Positions 6,408 through 7,759 of a stretch of DNA of 7,759 nt are shown here, in pieces (within the stretch, counting starts at the first letter, position 1; each line of letters begins with the position of its first letter). Source of the DNA: Flavobacteriales bacterium (GTDB taxonomy: Bacteria > Bacteroidota > Bacteroidia > Flavobacteriales_E > Vicingaceae); contig NVVI01000017.1 in NCBI GenBank assembly GCA_002402165.1, forward strand, positions 33,968 through 41,726. Reading direction: 5' to 3'. A model generated the notes under the pieces. It did no database searches. It saw nothing but the letters and a program-made list of their open reading frames with translations, and was not told the DNA's origin. The position numbers were made by a program, and so were the translations under genes.

Positions 6408-7445
6408 ATGCCCAATAAGAAAAAACTATACTGGATATCACAAATAGTAGGATGGTTATTGTATGCTTTTATTGTTGGGATATTTAATATTTTAATGGGT
6501 AATGAATTTAGTATTGAACTTATTTATGGTTTATTATCAATTTTTTTAATTGGTCTTTCTGTGTCTCACGCATTTCGATTAATTATTATAAGATTAAATT
6601 GGATGAGGTATAATATACCTCGATTGATACCTCGAATTTTATTAGGAACGCTCATCTTTGGAATTATTTCCTCTTTCCTTCAATCATTTATAATAGAAAA
6701 ACTAATACTTGAAAATGAATTTGAATTGTCTGGGATATTGAATGGGATAATGAGTTCTACATTATTATATTTAATATGGTCATTGCTTTACTTTTTATTT
6801 CACTTTGTAACTAATTATAAAAAAGAAGAAATAAAGAATTTAAGGTGGCAAGCAGCAAAAAATGAAATTGAATTAAATAAATTAAAATCTCAATTAAATC
6901 CGCACTTTATTTTTAATTCAATGAATAGTATAAGAGCATTAATCAATGAAGATCCTTCGTTGGCCAAAGAAGCGATTACTCAGTTATCTAATGTGCTTAG
7001 GAACTCTTTACTTATGGGCAAGCAAAAATTAATCTCTTTAGGTGATGAAATGAAGTTGGTAAACGATTATTTAAGCTTAGAAAAAACGCGGTTTGAAGAA
7101 AAGCTTACCATTAAAAGGAATATTGATGCAGATACTGAAATATTTTTGTTGCCTCCACTGATGATACAGACATTGGTTGAAAATGGAATTAAACATGGAA
7201 CGTCAAGATTGCCGGAGGGAGGAACGATAGAAATTAATTCTTTCATTGAACAAGAAAAACTTGTAATTGTGATATACAATAGTGGAGTGTATGATAAAAA
7301 TAAAAAATCTGAAACAGGTTTTGGCCTAGTTAATACCATACAAAGATTGAAATTAATGTATGGCGATCAGGCAAGTTTTGAGATTATTAATGAAGATGGA
7401 AGAGTGAAAACGAAAGTGATAATTCCGAATAAAACAATTTTATAA
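6408..7445 (+). CDS. Membrane sensor histidine kinase, LytS/YehU type (His_kinase family)
   Basis: The 345-residue protein has four predicted membrane helices (about 12-30, 36-61, 73-96 and 113-135), with no extracytoplasmic sensor domain of any size. A short helical linker (KKEEIKNLRWQAAKNEIELNKL) leads to the His_kinase block LKSQLNPHFIFNSMNSIRAL with the phosphoacceptor H166. The ATPase follows: N-box PPLMIQTLVENGIKHG with N259, then YNSG (290-293) and the G-box GFGLVN (304-309). Kinases of this family phosphorylate LytTR-type regulators, and exactly such a regulator starts 11 bases downstream, so the two are an operon and a cognate pair. The stimulus is probably membrane-embedded and is unknown. 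A TTACTTTA at 6373-6380 is a poor -7 match, so transcription may come partly from the M61 promoter. Confidence 0.94.
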   Translation: MPNKKKLYWISQIVGWLLYAFIVGIFNILMGNEFSIELIYGLLSIFLIGLSVSHAFRLIIIRLNWMRYNIPRLIPRILLGTLIFGIISSFLQSFIIEKLILENEFELSGILNGIMSSTLLYLIWSLLYFLFHFVTNYKKEEIKNLRWQAAKNEIELNKLKSQLNPHFIFNSMNSIRALINEDPSLAKEAITQLSNVLRNSLLMGKQKLISLGDEMKLVNDYLSLEKTRFEEKLTIKRNIDADTEIFLLPPLMIQTLVENGIKHGTSRLPEGGTIEINSFIEQEKLVIVIYNSGVYDKNKKSETGFGLVNTIQRLKLMYGDQASFEIINEDGRVKTKVIIPNKTIL

Positions 7446-7456
7446 GTCATAAAAAT

Positions 7457-7759
7457 ATGAGAGCTATAATAGTTGATGATGAACGATTAGCAAGAAATGA
7501 ATTAAGAAGGTTATTAGTTGATTTTCCTAATTTAGAGATTATTGAAGAATGTGATAGTGCAGAATCTGCTATTATTGCCGTAGATAAGCTGAAACCAGAT
7601 GTAGTTTTTTTAGACATTCATATGCCTGGAAAAGATGGATTCGGAGTACTGGAAGAGCTAGATTTTATGCCTCATGTTATTTTTATAACGGCTTATGATG
7701 AATATGCAATAAAAGCCTTTGATGTAAATGCGTTAGATTATTTATTAAAACCAATTCAA
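7457..7759 (+). CDS. Response regulator receiver domain, probable LytTR-type, 3'-truncated
   Basis: The first 101 codons are present and the frame is open to the right edge. They encode a CheY-like receiver: acidic pair D7 and D8 in IIVDDE, phosphoacceptor D53 in VVFLDIHMPGKDG, switch threonine T78 in FITAYDEYA, and the conserved lysine K98 in DYLLKPI. The ITAYDEYAIKAFDVNALDYLLKP ending is characteristic of receivers joined to a LytTR DNA-binding domain, as in AlgR/LytR relatives, so the missing half is very probably LytTR of about 110-130 residues. It follows the LytS-type kinase after 11 bases, and the start ATG is preceded by an A-rich stretch rather than a Shine-Dalgarno sequence. The receiver call is seen directly; the LytTR output is inferred from partner and receiver subtype. 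Confidence 0.93.
   Translation, partial: MRAIIVDDERLARNELRRLLVDFPNLEIIEECDSAESAIIAVDKLKPDVVFLDIHMPGKDGFGVLEELDFMPHVIFITAYDEYAIKAFDVNALDYLLKPIQ

Noticed and set aside
7067..7339. Minus-strand open frame of 90 codons inside the histidine kinase gene
   Set aside because: It is antisense to the N-box and G-box region of the kinase, whose motifs are unambiguous; the product has no recognisable domain.

Overview
This 7.76 kb window looks like an ordinary chromosomal stretch from a Bacteroidota bacterium, most likely a flavobacterium. The base composition is very AT-rich. Translation leaders are A-rich and lack Shine-Dalgarno sequences. Several genes are preceded by the Bacteroidota -7 promoter element TAnnTTTG. 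The protein families also fit: a two-Cys-domain DsbD with the C-terminal features seen in Bacteroidota, an M61 glycyl-aminopeptidase-like protein, and a LytS-type kinase followed by a LytTR-type regulator. The phylum call is firm; the class is inference from protein style, and no species can be named.

Layout from left to right: (1) the 3' part of an antibiotic-biosynthesis-monooxygenase (ABM) fold gene, cut by the left edge; (2) a 99-residue basic protein of unknown function with its own promoter, followed by a strong intrinsic terminator; (3) dsbD, a 680-residue thiol:disulfide interchange protein; (4) on the minus strand, converging on dsbD with only 8 bases between stop codons, a compact three-gene cluster read right to left: a secreted 141-residue protein, a stand-alone Smr-domain protein and a 61-residue two-helix membrane protein; (5) an acpH-like acyl-carrier-protein phosphodiesterase gene, also on the minus strand; (6) a roughly 100-base divergent control region; (7) on the plus strand an exported M61-family peptidase, then a membrane histidine kinase and the first 101 codons of its response regulator, cut by the right edge.

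Functionally these are mostly housekeeping or envelope-related genes. DsbD carries reducing power from cytoplasmic thioredoxin to the periplasm. AcpH would remove the phosphopantetheine arm from acyl carrier protein. The kinase/regulator pair forms a two-component system whose input is membrane-borne and unknown. The M61 peptidase is exported and may or may not share a transcript with that pair. There is no tRNA, rRNA, CRISPR array, insertion sequence, phage gene or recognisable defence system, and no gene-free stretch longer than about 155 bases. I found no convincing novel system. The points most worth a second look are the uncharacterised 99-residue protein, the tightly packed secreted/Smr/small-membrane cluster, the degenerate PDZ domain of the M61 protein, and the promoter evidence that decides its start codon.
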